NCBI GenBank assembly: GCA_016711705.1
Contig: JADJSK010000001.1
Location: 930,001-994,000, forward strand
Length of the DNA: 64,000 nt
Reading direction: 5' to 3'
Origin: Candidatus Brachybacter algidus
GTDB lineage: Bacteria > Bacteroidota > Bacteroidia > Chitinophagales > Saprospiraceae
Part shown: positions 27,235 through 36,209 of the stretch, piece by piece
Layout of the letters: each line of letters opens with the position of its first letter
Numbering within the stretch: position 1 is the stretch's first letter
The notes under the pieces: generated by a model
Database searches by the model: none
What the model was told of the DNA's origin: nothing
What the model saw: only the letters and a program-made list of their open reading frames with translations
Translations under genes and position numbers: made by a program

Positions 27235-28962
27235 ATGAAATTTTTACTAACGTACTTGCGTAAGCACCGTTGGCTCATCGCATTAACTTTGCTTCTGGCC
27301 ACTATTGGACAGTTGTTCAGCATGATGGATCCATATATCATGCGACTCATGATTGATAAGTACACATCAAACCTTAATAAATATACTACAGATCAATTCA
27401 TCCAAGGTGTGATTACATTAGGATTAGCCATTATAGGAGTGGCAATGGTTTCCCGAATTGCAAAAGCATTTCAAGATTATTTTGTTAACCTTATCACGCA
27501 ACGTGTAAGTACAGAGATTTACAATGATGGACTAAAACATGCACTATCTCTACCTTTCGAAGTATTTGAGGATCAAAGGAGTGGAGAGACATTGGGTATA
27601 TTACAAAAGGTAAGAACAGATGTCCAAAGGTTACTGTCTACTTTTATCAACATAATGTTTGTTTCATTAGTGGGAATCATAGCAGTAACGATTTATTCCT
27701 TTTCAGTTTATTGGGCAGTAGGACCACTGTTCTGTCTGACGATACCAATTCTAATCATTCTTAGTAGTTTCCTAACTAAAAAGATAAAAACCATACAAAA
27801 ACAGATTGTTGGTGAAACTACAGCTCTTGCCGGCTCAACCACAGAATCTTTAAGAAATATTGAGTTAGTTAAAAGTACCGGACTTGTAGATCAAGAGATC
27901 AATAGGCTAAGTGAAACAACAAATAAGATCCTTGAACTGGAGATTAAAAAAGTAAAATATGTAAGAAGCCTTTCATTTATTCAGGGGACTGTGATAAACT
28001 TTCTGCGAACGACGATCATCGTCATTATGGCCTATCTAATTTTCAAAGGAAACATCACGGTTGGAGAATTTTTCTCCTTATTTATGTACTCATTTTTCAT
28101 ATTTGGTCCTTTAAATGAAATAGGTAATCTGATAAATATTTATTCAGAGACACTTGTTTCATTGAATAATTTTAAAATGTTGATGGATAAAACACCCGAA
28201 ATATTCCCATCAAACCCTAAAAAGGTTGGTATCATAGATTCCATTGCATTTGAAAAAGTGACATTTACGCATCCAACTGCTGCCAAACCTGCACTTAAAG
28301 ACATTAATTTCAAAGTAAATAAAGGCGAAAAAATAGCATTTGTAGGGCCTTCAGGTGCAGGGAAAAGCACGTTGATTAAAATGTTGGTCGGATTATATCA
28401 ACCAAAAGCCGGTCAGGTCAAATACAGTGGTATTCCCGTAGAAGAGATAAATATCAATGAAATAAGAAATCAGATAGGCATCGTCACTCAAGAAACACAT
28501 TTATTCGCCGGAACCATCAAAGAAAATTTACTTTTCGTTAAACCTGATGCCACAGATTCAGAAATTGAAAAAGTGCTTCGGATGGCAGCAGCTCACAATT
28601 TACTTGATCGGGCAGATAAAGGTATTTATTCAACAATTGGAGAAGGCGGGATTAAGATATCGGGTGGGGAAAAACAAAGACTCTCTATCGCTAGAGCTTT
28701 ACTACGCAATCCCAATTTGCTTGTCTTTGATGAGGCAACTTCAGCCCTTGATAGTTTAACAGAAGAAGAAATCAATGAGACTATAGTTCATCTACCAGGT
28801 AATGAAGAGCGCATCACGATTCTCATAGCGCACCGACTAAGTACCATCATGCACAGCGATTGCATTTATGTGCTGGAAGCTGGCCAGGTAGTAGAATCCG
28901 GAACACACTGGCAATTATTAGAGAAAAAGGACTTTATTTTGCGATGTGGCGTCAGCAAGTAG
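27235..28962 (+). CDS. ABC exporter, fused permease and ATPase (MsbA/multidrug-like)
   Basis: A 575-residue type IV ABC half-transporter. Six membrane helices occupy about residues 1-310 (first helix WLIALTLLLATIGQLFSMMDPYIM). The nucleotide-binding domain follows: Walker A GPSGAGKST near residue 371, Q-loop VTQETHLFAGT, signature ISGGEKQRLSIARAL, Walker B LLVFDEATSALD, and the switch His in LIAHRLST. It works as a dimer in the inner membrane, exporting a lipid or small hydrophobic substrate; the cargo is not determinable. It stands alone, flanked by repeat arrays on both sides. Confidence 0.92.
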   Translation: MKFLLTYLRKHRWLIALTLLLATIGQLFSMMDPYIMRLMIDKYTSNLNKYTTDQFIQGVITLGLAIIGVAMVSRIAKAFQDYFVNLITQRVSTEIYNDGLKHALSLPFEVFEDQRSGETLGILQKVRTDVQRLLSTFINIMFVSLVGIIAVTIYSFSVYWAVGPLFCLTIPILIILSSFLTKKIKTIQKQIVGETTALAGSTTESLRNIELVKSTGLVDQEINRLSETTNKILELEIKKVKYVRSLSFIQGTVINFLRTTIIVIMAYLIFKGNITVGEFFSLFMYSFFIFGPLNEIGNLINIYSETLVSLNNFKMLMDKTPEIFPSNPKKVGIIDSIAFEKVTFTHPTAAKPALKDINFKVNKGEKIAFVGPSGAGKSTLIKMLVGLYQPKAGQVKYSGIPVEEININEIRNQIGIVTQETHLFAGTIKENLLFVKPDATDSEIEKVLRMAAAHNLLDRADKGIYSTIGEGGIKISGGEKQRLSIARALLRNPNLLVFDEATSALDSLTEEEINETIVHLPGNEERITILIAHRLSTIMHSDCIYVLEAGQVVESGTHWQLLEKKDFILRCGVSK

Positions 28963-29001
28963 GAATGGTGGAAGAAAATCCTGAAATGAGTATGAATTAG
29001 A

Positions 29002-29187
29002 AGTATTAAAGTTAAAAAGTATTAGAGTTAACCAGTATTATAGTTAGCCAGAATAATAGTTAACCAGTTGACAAGTATTATAGTTAACCAGTTCGTTAGT
29101 ATAACTTAAACTATAATACTCTTATACTATCCACTATTGTACTTTAATACTCTAATACTATCCACTATTATACTATAATACTATATT
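29002..29187. repeat. 16-bp tandem array with an inverted-like second half
   Basis: AGTATTA begins at 29002, 29018 and 29034, and a variant at 29050, a strict 16-bp period (consensus AGTATTATAGTTAACC). From about 29105 the complementary words (AACTATAATACT, TAATACTATCCACTATT) appear with a 31-bp period. The two halves could fold back on each other. The block ends in a TATATTTG box at 29182-29189, usable as a promoter for lpdA. Confidence 0.75.
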
Positions 29188-29251
29188 TGCACGATTTTTA
29201 AAATTACAAGTCAATATTCCAAATTGACTTCAATCTATAAAATTCTTTAGA

Positions 29252-30649
29252 ATGAAATACGATGTTTTAGTGCTAGGAAGTGGTCCTGGAGGATATGTAG
29301 CTGCTATAAGAGCTTCACAATTAGGTTTGAAAACAGCAGTGATCGAGCGCGAATCTTTGGGTGGTATCTGTCTTAATTGGGGCTGTATTCCTACAAAAGC
29401 CTTACTTAAAAGCGCTAAAGTATTTGAATATCTGAACCATGCTTCTGATTTTGGAATCACTGTTGAAGGCGGAAAGGCAGACTTTGGCGCTGTGATCAAA
29501 AGAAGCCGAGGTGTGGCTGATGGCATGAGCAAAGGAATTCAATTTCTTTTTAAAAAGAACAAGATCGACGCCATTATGGGCAATGGTATCTTGAAAAAAG
29601 ATAAAAAAATAGAAGTAACTGCCGCGGATGGCACGAAGACCACTTATGAAGCAGATCATATAATAATCGCCACAGGAGCAAGATCAAAAGAACTACCGGG
29701 AATTGCCATTGATAAGAAAAACATTATTGGATACAGGGAAGCAATGTCTCTCCCTACAATGCCTGAGTCTATGGTCGTCATTGGCGCTGGAGCTATTGGT
29801 GTTGAATTTGCGTATTTCTATCACACCATGGGTACTAAAGTAACCGTAGTTGAGTTTATGGAAAATGGACTAGTCCCGCGTGAAGATGCTGAAATATCAA
29901 AAGAACTCAACAAGATTTACAAGAAAAAAGGAATGACCATCCTTGGAAATACTGCAGTAGAAAAAGTAGATATTTCAGGCACTAAGAAAAAAGTTACTGT
30001 TAAGGATCGTAAGACGGGTGAAAGTCAAGTCATCGAATGCGATGTGGTGCTTTCTGCTACCGGTGTTACACCAAATCTTGAGAACATTGGATTAGAAGAG
30101 GTAGGTATTTCCATAGAAAAAGGCTTCATAAAGGTTGATGAATTTTATAACACAAGTGTCAAAGGATACTATGCCATTGGAGATGTATTACCAACTCAGG
30201 CTCTTGCACATTTAGCTAGTGCAGAAGGTATTACATGTGTAGAAAAAATCGCAGGTCAGCATGTTCAACCGATAGATTATGGCAATGTACCAGGTTGTAC
30301 ATATTGCTCTCCCGAAGTTGCTTCTGTAGGCTATACTGAAGTTGCTGCAAAAGAAGCCGGATACGAATTAAAGATTGGTAAGTTCCCCTTTGCAGCATCA
30401 GGAAAGGCCGCTGCAGGTGGTGTTAAAGATGGTTTTGTTAAACTAATCTTTGATGCAAAATACGGTGAGTTGCTTGGTGCACATTTCATTGGAGACAATG
30501 TTACTGAAATGATAGCTGAAATAGTAGTTGCCCGTAAATTGGAGACTACAGGTCACGAAATGATCAAATCTATACATCCTCACCCTACGATGAGTGAAGC
30601 CATTATGGAAGCAGCAGCGGCTGCCTATGGCGAAGTAATACATATCTAG
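29252..30649 (+). CDS. lpdA: Dihydrolipoyl dehydrogenase (E3)
   Basis: A 465-residue flavoprotein disulfide reductase. It has the FAD Rossmann motif VLGSGPGGYVAAI, the redox disulfide GGICLNWGCIPTK (Cys40, Cys45), the NAD motif VVIGAGAIGVEFA, the second FAD motif YAIGDVLPT, and the C-terminal His-Glu pair in HPHPTMSEAIMEA. It reoxidises dihydrolipoamide in pyruvate, 2-oxoglutarate or branched-chain dehydrogenase complexes, or in glycine cleavage, using NAD. No E1 or E2 gene is adjacent, so it probably serves several complexes. ATG 29252; arginine decarboxylase follows 35 bases later. Confidence 0.95.
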   Translation: MKYDVLVLGSGPGGYVAAIRASQLGLKTAVIERESLGGICLNWGCIPTKALLKSAKVFEYLNHASDFGITVEGGKADFGAVIKRSRGVADGMSKGIQFLFKKNKIDAIMGNGILKKDKKIEVTAADGTKTTYEADHIIIATGARSKELPGIAIDKKNIIGYREAMSLPTMPESMVVIGAGAIGVEFAYFYHTMGTKVTVVEFMENGLVPREDAEISKELNKIYKKKGMTILGNTAVEKVDISGTKKKVTVKDRKTGESQVIECDVVLSATGVTPNLENIGLEEVGISIEKGFIKVDEFYNTSVKGYYAIGDVLPTQALAHLASAEGITCVEKIAGQHVQPIDYGNVPGCTYCSPEVASVGYTEVAAKEAGYELKIGKFPFAASGKAAAGGVKDGFVKLIFDAKYGELLGAHFIGDNVTEMIAEIVVARKLETTGHEMIKSIHPHPTMSEAIMEAAAAAYGEVIHI

Positions 30650-30684
30650 CTTTTTATAAAAATAAAACAGAGCGTTCCAAGCCA

Positions 30685-32079
30685 ATGAATAATACTTATC
30701 ATGACTTAGTCAACCAGACATTTTACTTTCCACAGGAAGGATTTGGATTGGAAGAAAATAAATTACTTTTTCATGGTATAAAATTATACGATCTTCTTGA
30801 GAAGTATGGTACACCACTTAAGTTGGTATATCTTCCAAAGATCTCCGATCAAATACGTAAAGCAAAAAATTACTTTGAAACTGCCATTTTCCAATTACAT
30901 TACACTGGAAAATACAATTACACGTATTGTACCAAAAGTAGTCACTTTAGGTATGTACTGGAAGAAGTACTCAAGAATGACGTACATCTAGAGACATCAT
31001 CAGCCTTCGATATAGACCTAATCTGGAAACTTCACTCAGAAGGCCTTGTGCCAAAAGATAAGATCATTGTCAACAATGGTTTTAAGAATGACTCATATAT
31101 CAGAAGGATTTGCGGAATGATCCAATCCGAATTTACCAATATCATCCCTGTCATGGACAACAGAGATGAATTGGAAATTTTTCAAAAATACCTTGGTGAT
31201 CAGATTTTTGATATTGGATTAAGGGTAGCTACTGAAGAAGAACCACACTTTGAATTTTATACTTCCAGGTTAGGAATTAGAAAGTCTGAAATCATCAACT
31301 ATTACATTGAAAAGGTCAAACCAAGCGAGAATGTAAGGCTAAAAATGTTACATTTCTTTGTTGATACCGGCATTAAGGACAATATCTACTATTGGGACGA
31401 ACTGCGCAAGGGGATTAAAACATATTGTGAACTTAAAAAGCTTTGCCCAACGCTTGAAGCAATCAATATTGGAGGCGGACTTCCAATAAAAAATAGTCTT
31501 GGTTTTGAATACGATTATGGTTACATGATCCTTGAGATCGTACGTCAAATTAGGGATGCATGCGCCGAGAATGAAATACCTGAACCTGACATCTACACAG
31601 AATTTGGCAAGTACACGGTTGGTGAAAGTGGTGCACATTTTTTCTCAGTCATTGGTCAGAAGCAGCAAAATGACAATGAGTGGTGGTATATGGTTGACAA
31701 TTCAGTTATGAATACCTTGCCTGATGCATGGGGTATCAATGAACACTTTATATTATTACCTATAAATCATTGGGACAGAGACTATAAGAGGGTAAATATT
31801 GGAGGATTAAGTTGCGACAATTCTGACTATTATAATTCTGAAGCACACAGCAATCAAGTTTATCTTCCTGCTGTCCGGAAAGATGAAAAGTTATATTTAG
31901 GCTTCTTCCATAGTGGTGCCTATCAAGATGCTCTAAGCGGATATGGAGGTATAAAACACTGTCTCCTACCCTCTCCTAAACATGTGTTAATTGATAAAGA
32001 CCAGGATGGGAATCTCATTGATTGGGTCTGGGCGAATGATCAGGATTCTGAAAGTATGTTGAAGATACTGGGGTACTAG
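30685..32079 (+). CDS. speA: Arginine decarboxylase, fold III PLP type (biosynthetic)
   Basis: A 464-residue fold III (alanine-racemase-like) decarboxylase. The PLP lysine is probably in YTYCTKSSHF near residue 93; VHLETSSAFDIDLI and IIVNNGFK follow on the barrel; EAINIGGGLPIKNS is the phosphate-binding Gly loop; the C-terminal beta domain has TEFGKYTVGESGAHFFSVIGQ and the late HSGAYQDALSGYGG motif. Bacteroidota enzymes of this size and sequence type are annotated as arginine decarboxylase feeding agmatine to polyamine synthesis; diaminopimelate decarboxylase is a related alternative but lacks this insert pattern. The gene symbol is by function. The stop is 15 bases before a heptamer array. 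Confidence 0.82.
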   Translation: MNNTYHDLVNQTFYFPQEGFGLEENKLLFHGIKLYDLLEKYGTPLKLVYLPKISDQIRKAKNYFETAIFQLHYTGKYNYTYCTKSSHFRYVLEEVLKNDVHLETSSAFDIDLIWKLHSEGLVPKDKIIVNNGFKNDSYIRRICGMIQSEFTNIIPVMDNRDELEIFQKYLGDQIFDIGLRVATEEEPHFEFYTSRLGIRKSEIINYYIEKVKPSENVRLKMLHFFVDTGIKDNIYYWDELRKGIKTYCELKKLCPTLEAINIGGGLPIKNSLGFEYDYGYMILEIVRQIRDACAENEIPEPDIYTEFGKYTVGESGAHFFSVIGQKQQNDNEWWYMVDNSVMNTLPDAWGINEHFILLPINHWDRDYKRVNIGGLSCDNSDYYNSEAHSNQVYLPAVRKDEKLYLGFFHSGAYQDALSGYGGIKHCLLPSPKHVLIDKDQDGNLIDWVWANDQDSESMLKILGY

Positions 32080-32094
32080 CTTATCGGGTGATAG

Positions 32095-32164
32095 GGTGAT
32101 AAGTGATAAGTGATAAGTGATAAGTGATAAGTGATAAGTGATAAGTGATAAGTGATAAGTGAAG
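32095..32164. repeat. Left inverted heptamer array, unit AGTGATA, ten units
   Basis: GGTGATA, eight perfect AGTGATA units and AGTGAAG, with no phase break. It lies between the arginine decarboxylase stop and the four-helix-bundle gene stop (15 bases from each). Its unit is the reverse complement of the array at 32665-32734. Confidence 0.95.
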
Positions 32165-32179
32165 TAAGCGGTGAACATA

Positions 32180-32551
32180 TTATTTGTTCAACTCTACGCT
32201 TATTTTCTTTTTATAAGTTGCCATTACTTTAAGTATTTCGGAACATTCTTGATAAACACTTTGGTAACTTAATTGGTTAATAAATTTACATTCAAAAAGT
32301 AATTCCAACCAAAATTGGGTTTCATCACATTCCTCCACAACAATACACAACTTTGAATATTTCTCTTTTAAAGACCGTGCTCTGCAAGTCGCACGATAAT
32401 TTGCTGCTACAGAAGTTACACTTCTAATTGATTGTTTTCTCAATATCCCGAATGCATCAGAATATTTTACCTCTGACAAAATAGAGATAATAGTAAGTGC
32501 AAGTTTTTTTGTTCTTTCCCTGAATATTTGATTATAATCAAAAGCTTCCAT
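32180..32551 (-). CDS. Four-helix-bundle protein of the S23/23S-rRNA intervening-sequence family
   Basis: About 123 residues from ATG 32551 (a longer frame reaches 32614, but FDYNQIFRERTKKLALTII is the usual family start). The pattern is the four-helix-bundle family (TIGR02436-like): ERTKKLALTII helix, LRKQSIRSVTSVAANYRATCRARS with the conserved Ser/Ala/Asn-x-x-Glu/Arg segment, KLCIVVEECDETQFWLELL, and a final long helix. Homologues are encoded in 23S rRNA intervening sequences of Leptospira and Coxiella and elsewhere as scattered single genes; their function is unknown, and the fold is shared with the diversity-generating retroelement protein Avd. Here it stands alone between two inverted heptamer arrays. 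Confidence 0.85.
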   Translation of the reverse strand: MEAFDYNQIFRERTKKLALTIISILSEVKYSDAFGILRKQSIRSVTSVAANYRATCRARSLKEKYSKLCIVVEECDETQFWLELLFECKFINQLSYQSVYQECSEILKVMATYKKKISVELNK

Positions 32552-32664
32552 AATAATTGGTTTGGTGGTTGAATTAAAAATAGGTGGTAATGACAAATAT
32601 AAACAATACTTCACTATTTAAAAAAAAAAATTTATCTTCCAACTATATCAAAATTACCCACACC

Positions 32665-32734
32665 TCACTTATCACACATCATTCATCACACGTCACACAT
32701 CACTTATCACTTATCACACATCACCTATCACACA
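32665..32734. repeat. Right inverted heptamer array, unit TCACTTA/TCACACA, ten units
   Basis: Ten in-phase 7-mers, all beginning TCA: tcactta, tcacaca, tcattca, tcacacg, tcacaca, tcactta, tcactta, tcacaca, tcaccta, tcacaca. It is the reverse complement, in degenerate form, of the array at 32095-32164 and lies 114 bases upstream of the four-helix-bundle start. A frame crossing it (32584-32826) is low complexity and is not called. Confidence 0.92.
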
Positions 32735-32820
32735 TTAACCACTCATGTCTTTCGTCGATTATTTTATCCCATTCGTCGATTATATTTTGCTCCATCCTAC
32801 CCAATATATCTACATTTCCA

Positions 32821-32840
32821 AATTAAACAAACGTTTAATT
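32821..32840 (+). promoter_or_regulatory. Candidate TetR operator (inverted repeat)
   Basis: Arms AATTAAAC and GTTTAATT are perfect reverse complements around a 4-base centre. It lies 160 bases upstream of the TetR-family gene and about 85 bases before its promoter. Two-fold sites of this kind are typical TetR operators, so autoregulation of the efflux operon is plausible. Confidence 0.5.
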
Positions 32841-32925
32841 ATGCCCCGAAAAAGATATACCAAATAAAATTATGTTAGGCATTAAAAAGTTAGTTTAAAA
32901 TACGGTGGAAACGTTTTTTGTTTTT

Positions 32926-32959
32926 TTTGTTTCCAAGACGAAAATTAAATATATCTTTG
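32926..32959 (+). promoter_or_regulatory. Bacteroidota-type promoter of the TetR-efflux operon
   Basis: A -33 TTTG at 32926-32929 and a -7 TATCTTTG (TAnnTTTG) at 32952-32959 are separated by 22 bases, within the known range. The -7 box ends 21 bases before the ATG at 32981. Confidence 0.75.
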
Positions 32960-32980
32960 CCGCATTATTTAAACAACATA

Positions 32981-33598
32981 ATGTCTGAACTAAAAGAACA
33001 AATAAAATTTAAAGCATTTCAAACATTTTTGAAATATGGTTTTCGATCTGTGACCATGGATGATCTTTGCAAAGAACTCACGATGTCCAAGAAAACACTT
33101 TACCAATTCTTCTCCAACAAGGAAGAACTATTGACTGAATGCATTGCATCCTTCCAAGCTAGGAATCAAGAGCAATCTGATGCAATTCAAAAAGAGGCCT
33201 CTAATCCAATAGAACTTATATTTTTGGTTTTTAGGCATTTCATGAAGGAGGCCCAACAAAACAATCATCAAAAATACCTGGATCTAAAAAAATATTACTT
33301 CGATATATGGGAAAATGCAAATAGTTGCAATGAACATTACGTCATTAATAAAATTTTAGACAATCTGAAAGAAGGTAAAAAAGCAGGTCTTTACAGAGAA
33401 GATCTGAATGAAAAAATAATAGCAAAGCTTTTTTACCAAAAGACATTGCTACTTTCTGACCAGGATTTTTTTCCAATAAATGAATTTCGACCTGTAGAGG
33501 TAATTCATGAGTTAGTCGTCTACCACTTGAACGGTATATGTACAGATAAAGGCAGAAAGCTAATTAATGATTACATTATAAAATACTTTAACAACTAA
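32981..33598 (+). CDS. TetR/AcrR-family transcriptional regulator
   Basis: A 205-residue regulator. Residues ~8-55 form the TetR helix-turn-helix: AFQTFLKYGFRSVTMDDLCKELTMSKKTLYQFFSNKEELL. The remaining ~150 residues are an all-helical ligand-binding/dimer domain with little recognisable sequence. ATG 32981 places the DNA-binding domain at the N terminus as usual; the longer frame to 32918 overlaps the promoter. It is first in the operon with tolC-like, adaptor and RND genes (15 bases to the next gene), so it very probably represses that efflux pump and is relieved by a substrate. Confidence 0.9.
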   Translation: MSELKEQIKFKAFQTFLKYGFRSVTMDDLCKELTMSKKTLYQFFSNKEELLTECIASFQARNQEQSDAIQKEASNPIELIFLVFRHFMKEAQQNNHQKYLDLKKYYFDIWENANSCNEHYVINKILDNLKEGKKAGLYREDLNEKIIAKLFYQKTLLLSDQDFFPINEFRPVEVIHELVVYHLNGICTDKGRKLINDYIIKYFNN

Positions 33599-33613
33599 TC
33601 AAAACCGAAAAAT

Positions 33614-34948
33614 ATGTCAAAACGGAATTTAAAACATTTATTGCTCAGTTGCTTTGTAGCCATATCCTTTGCAGCAAATGCCCAACAAAATTTTTCTGTG
33701 GAAGAAGCAGTCCAATATGCCATCAGAAATCATAGCAGCACTAAAAAAGATGTAATTAAAATCGCAGATGCTGAAGCTCAAATGAAAGCGATTAAAGCAA
33801 CAGGTTTGCCTCAATTAAATGGTTCTGCTGAATATCAGTATTTTATTGAAGTGCCTGCGATGCCTTTACCGAAGGAGTTTGATCCAACCGGCGAAGGTGG
33901 AACTATAGCCTTTCAGAAAAGAAATAATCTTAATCTAGGCCTAAATGCAAGTATGCTTGCATTTGATGGATCATATCTTGTGGCATTAAAAGCCGCTAAA
34001 TTGTATAGAGAATATGTCAGGTCTCAAACTGAAATAACTCCAATTACTATTAGAAAAAATGTAACTGATTCATATTACACTGTATTGATTGCAGAAAAGA
34101 ATAAAGCACAATTAGAAAAGAACATTAACATTATCCAGACGCTTAGAAAAGAAGTCGGTGAGATATATAAAGCAGGACTAAATGAGAAGTTAGATGTAGA
34201 CAGAATTGATTTAAGTATCAGTAACTTACAATCAACAATAAACGTACTGAGCAGAAATATTGAAATACTGAAAAATGTACTAAAATTCCAAATGCAACTG
34301 CCTATGGACCAACAAATAACGTTGACGGATAATTTTGATGTAATATATAATGAAGCTCAAACAGAACAAAGTAAATCTGTTGAGCAATTGAACATTCAAA
34401 ATAGACCTGAATACAGATCCATTGGAAAAGGAATTGAATTGGCAAAGCTGGATATTGATCGTTTTAAAAAAGGATATCTTCCATCCCTTAGTGTTTTCGG
34501 ATCTTTTGGCCGTGGTTTTCAATCGGACAATATATTCAAATCAGGTGGTTTATGGATACCAACATCTCTAGTTGGTATAAAATTAGCAGTACCAATTTAT
34601 GACGGAGGCGCCAAAAAAGCTAATATCCAAAGAGCTCAAATCGTAGTTGAAACTAACATTATCGACAGAAACGATTTTGAGAGAGCTACCAACCTCGAAG
34701 TAATAAATGCTCAACAATCTTACCTCAACGCATTGGAAACAGTTAAAGACAAACAAAAGTCTCTGGACCTTGCGCAGGAAATCTTTCGCGTTTCTCAAGT
34801 GAAATATAAGGAAGGAATCGGTGCCAGTTTCGAAACTCAACAAGCTGAAGCAGAATTATATAGCGCCCAAGCGGGCTTGATTCAGGCTCAGTCAGAAGTC
34901 ATTACTTCTAAATTTGCCATTGAAAAAGCACTAGGCAACTTCGAATAA
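33614..34948 (+). CDS. TolC-family outer membrane efflux protein
   Basis: A 444-residue protein with a signal peptide (to about residue 23, AANAQ). Two OEP repeats give the duplicated helix-strand plan of TolC: FSVEEAVQYAIRNHSSTKKD and ATGLPQLNGSAEYQYF in the first half; GIELAKLDIDRFKKGYLPSLSVFGSFG and PIYDGGAKKANIQRAQ in the second, with long coiled coils (TNLEVINAQQSYLNALETVKDKQ). It forms the outer-membrane channel of the tripartite pump encoded by the next two genes. Confidence 0.93.
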   Translation: MSKRNLKHLLLSCFVAISFAANAQQNFSVEEAVQYAIRNHSSTKKDVIKIADAEAQMKAIKATGLPQLNGSAEYQYFIEVPAMPLPKEFDPTGEGGTIAFQKRNNLNLGLNASMLAFDGSYLVALKAAKLYREYVRSQTEITPITIRKNVTDSYYTVLIAEKNKAQLEKNINIIQTLRKEVGEIYKAGLNEKLDVDRIDLSISNLQSTINVLSRNIEILKNVLKFQMQLPMDQQITLTDNFDVIYNEAQTEQSKSVEQLNIQNRPEYRSIGKGIELAKLDIDRFKKGYLPSLSVFGSFGRGFQSDNIFKSGGLWIPTSLVGIKLAVPIYDGGAKKANIQRAQIVVETNIIDRNDFERATNLEVINAQQSYLNALETVKDKQKSLDLAQEIFRVSQVKYKEGIGASFETQQAEAELYSAQAGLIQAQSEVITSKFAIEKALGNFE

Positions 34949-34989
34949 TTAAAAACGAAATAACTTATATCAACATACAATCATATAAA

Positions 34990-36141
34990 ATGAATTCAAA
35001 AATATTAATTTCAGTATTGCTGCTACTAGCGTTGATCATGCAATCATGTGCAGGTCCTTCAGATGAGAAAACACTTGCTGCCAAGCAAAAACAACTTGAT
35101 CAAAAAGAAGCACAAAGAGATAATCTTGAGAAAGAAATCGCTATTCTTGAAAAAGAAATCGCAAAGCTTGATACTTCATCAAAAATTGAATTAGAAAAAC
35201 TGGTTGGCATCACTCCGGTAGTGACTACAGCTTTTACCTCTCAAGTGGAAGTAATGGGTAAAATAGATGTCGATGCAAATGCCCAAATTTCCGCTTCTTT
35301 GCCTGGTACTGTGACAAGGATCTTTGTAAAAGAAGGTACTCATGTTAAAACAGGTCAAACATTGGCTCAAATTGACAATGAATTGGTTAGCAGAAATATC
35401 ACTCAAGCAAAACAAGCAGTGAGCTTCACCACAGAATTATACAAAAAGCAAAAAGCACTTTGGGACCAGAAGATCGGTAGCGAAGTTCAATTTCTTAATG
35501 CCAAAAACAATATGGATAATGCTATAGCTTCTTTAAATACAGTGTATCAGCAGAATGACATGTATAAAATAAAAGCGCTATATCCTGGAGTGGTGGATGA
35601 AGTTAGCATCAAACTTGGCCAAACTACTTCGCCCGGTATGCCAGCATTTAGAATAGTTGGAACAAAAGGCCTTAAGCTCAAAGCTGAAGTGCCTGAATCT
35701 TATATAAATAAGGTAAAGCAAGGAAATTCTGTTCAGGTGTATATGCCTGACCTCGACAAAGAGATTACAGGTAAGGTAAACTATGTATCTAGAGTTGTAG
35801 ATCCACTAAATAGAAGTTTTACGGTTGAAATTAATATCCCTGATGGACAAACTTCAATCAAGACAAATATGATTGGTGTGCTTAAAATAAGAGATTACAA
35901 GAACGATAAAGCTATAAGTATCCCTGTGAAGACTCTATTAAAAAACACAGATGGGTATTACGTATTTATCGCTGAGGTAAAAGATGGTAAGAAATACGCC
36001 AAACAAGTAAATATAAAAACAGGAGCAGTAAGTGGTGAAAACATTGAAGTTATTGACGGACTTAAAGTTGGTGATGAATTAATCACTACTGGTTATCAAA
36101 GTATTAATGATGGTAACCTTTTGAAGGTTTCTAGTAAATAA
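34990..36141 (+). CDS. RND efflux periplasmic adaptor (membrane fusion) lipoprotein
   Basis: A 383-residue adaptor. The N terminus is a lipoprotein signal (LALIMQSC, Cys20). A Lys/Glu-rich coiled coil (~residues 30-60) precedes the biotinyl-lipoyl-like half motif GTVTRIFVKEGTHVKTGQTLAQIDN, then the helical hairpin, the second lipoyl half (YPGVVDEVSIKLGQTTSPGMPAFRIV), a beta-barrel domain and a membrane-proximal domain (ISIPVKTLL...VIDGLKVGDELITTG). It links the RND pump to TolC across the periplasm. It lies 41 bases after the tolC-like gene. Confidence 0.93.
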   Translation: MNSKILISVLLLLALIMQSCAGPSDEKTLAAKQKQLDQKEAQRDNLEKEIAILEKEIAKLDTSSKIELEKLVGITPVVTTAFTSQVEVMGKIDVDANAQISASLPGTVTRIFVKEGTHVKTGQTLAQIDNELVSRNITQAKQAVSFTTELYKKQKALWDQKIGSEVQFLNAKNNMDNAIASLNTVYQQNDMYKIKALYPGVVDEVSIKLGQTTSPGMPAFRIVGTKGLKLKAEVPESYINKVKQGNSVQVYMPDLDKEITGKVNYVSRVVDPLNRSFTVEINIPDGQTSIKTNMIGVLKIRDYKNDKAISIPVKTLLKNTDGYYVFIAEVKDGKKYAKQVNIKTGAVSGENIEVIDGLKVGDELITTGYQSINDGNLLKVSSK

Positions 36142-36209
36142 TATCCGTTTTTCCTGACAGGCAGCTGATTTATATCTATGCCAAATTTTCAAATATTAAT
36201 TTAATAAAA

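Noticed and set aside
32180..32551. Accessory (Avd) gene of a diversity-generating retroelement
   Set aside because: The fold is related, but there is no reverse transcriptase, template repeat or variable repeat nearby.
32584..32826. 80-codon plus-strand frame rich in His/Ser/Thr
   Set aside because: Its codons are the heptamer array itself (low complexity HHLSLITHHL type), not a gene.
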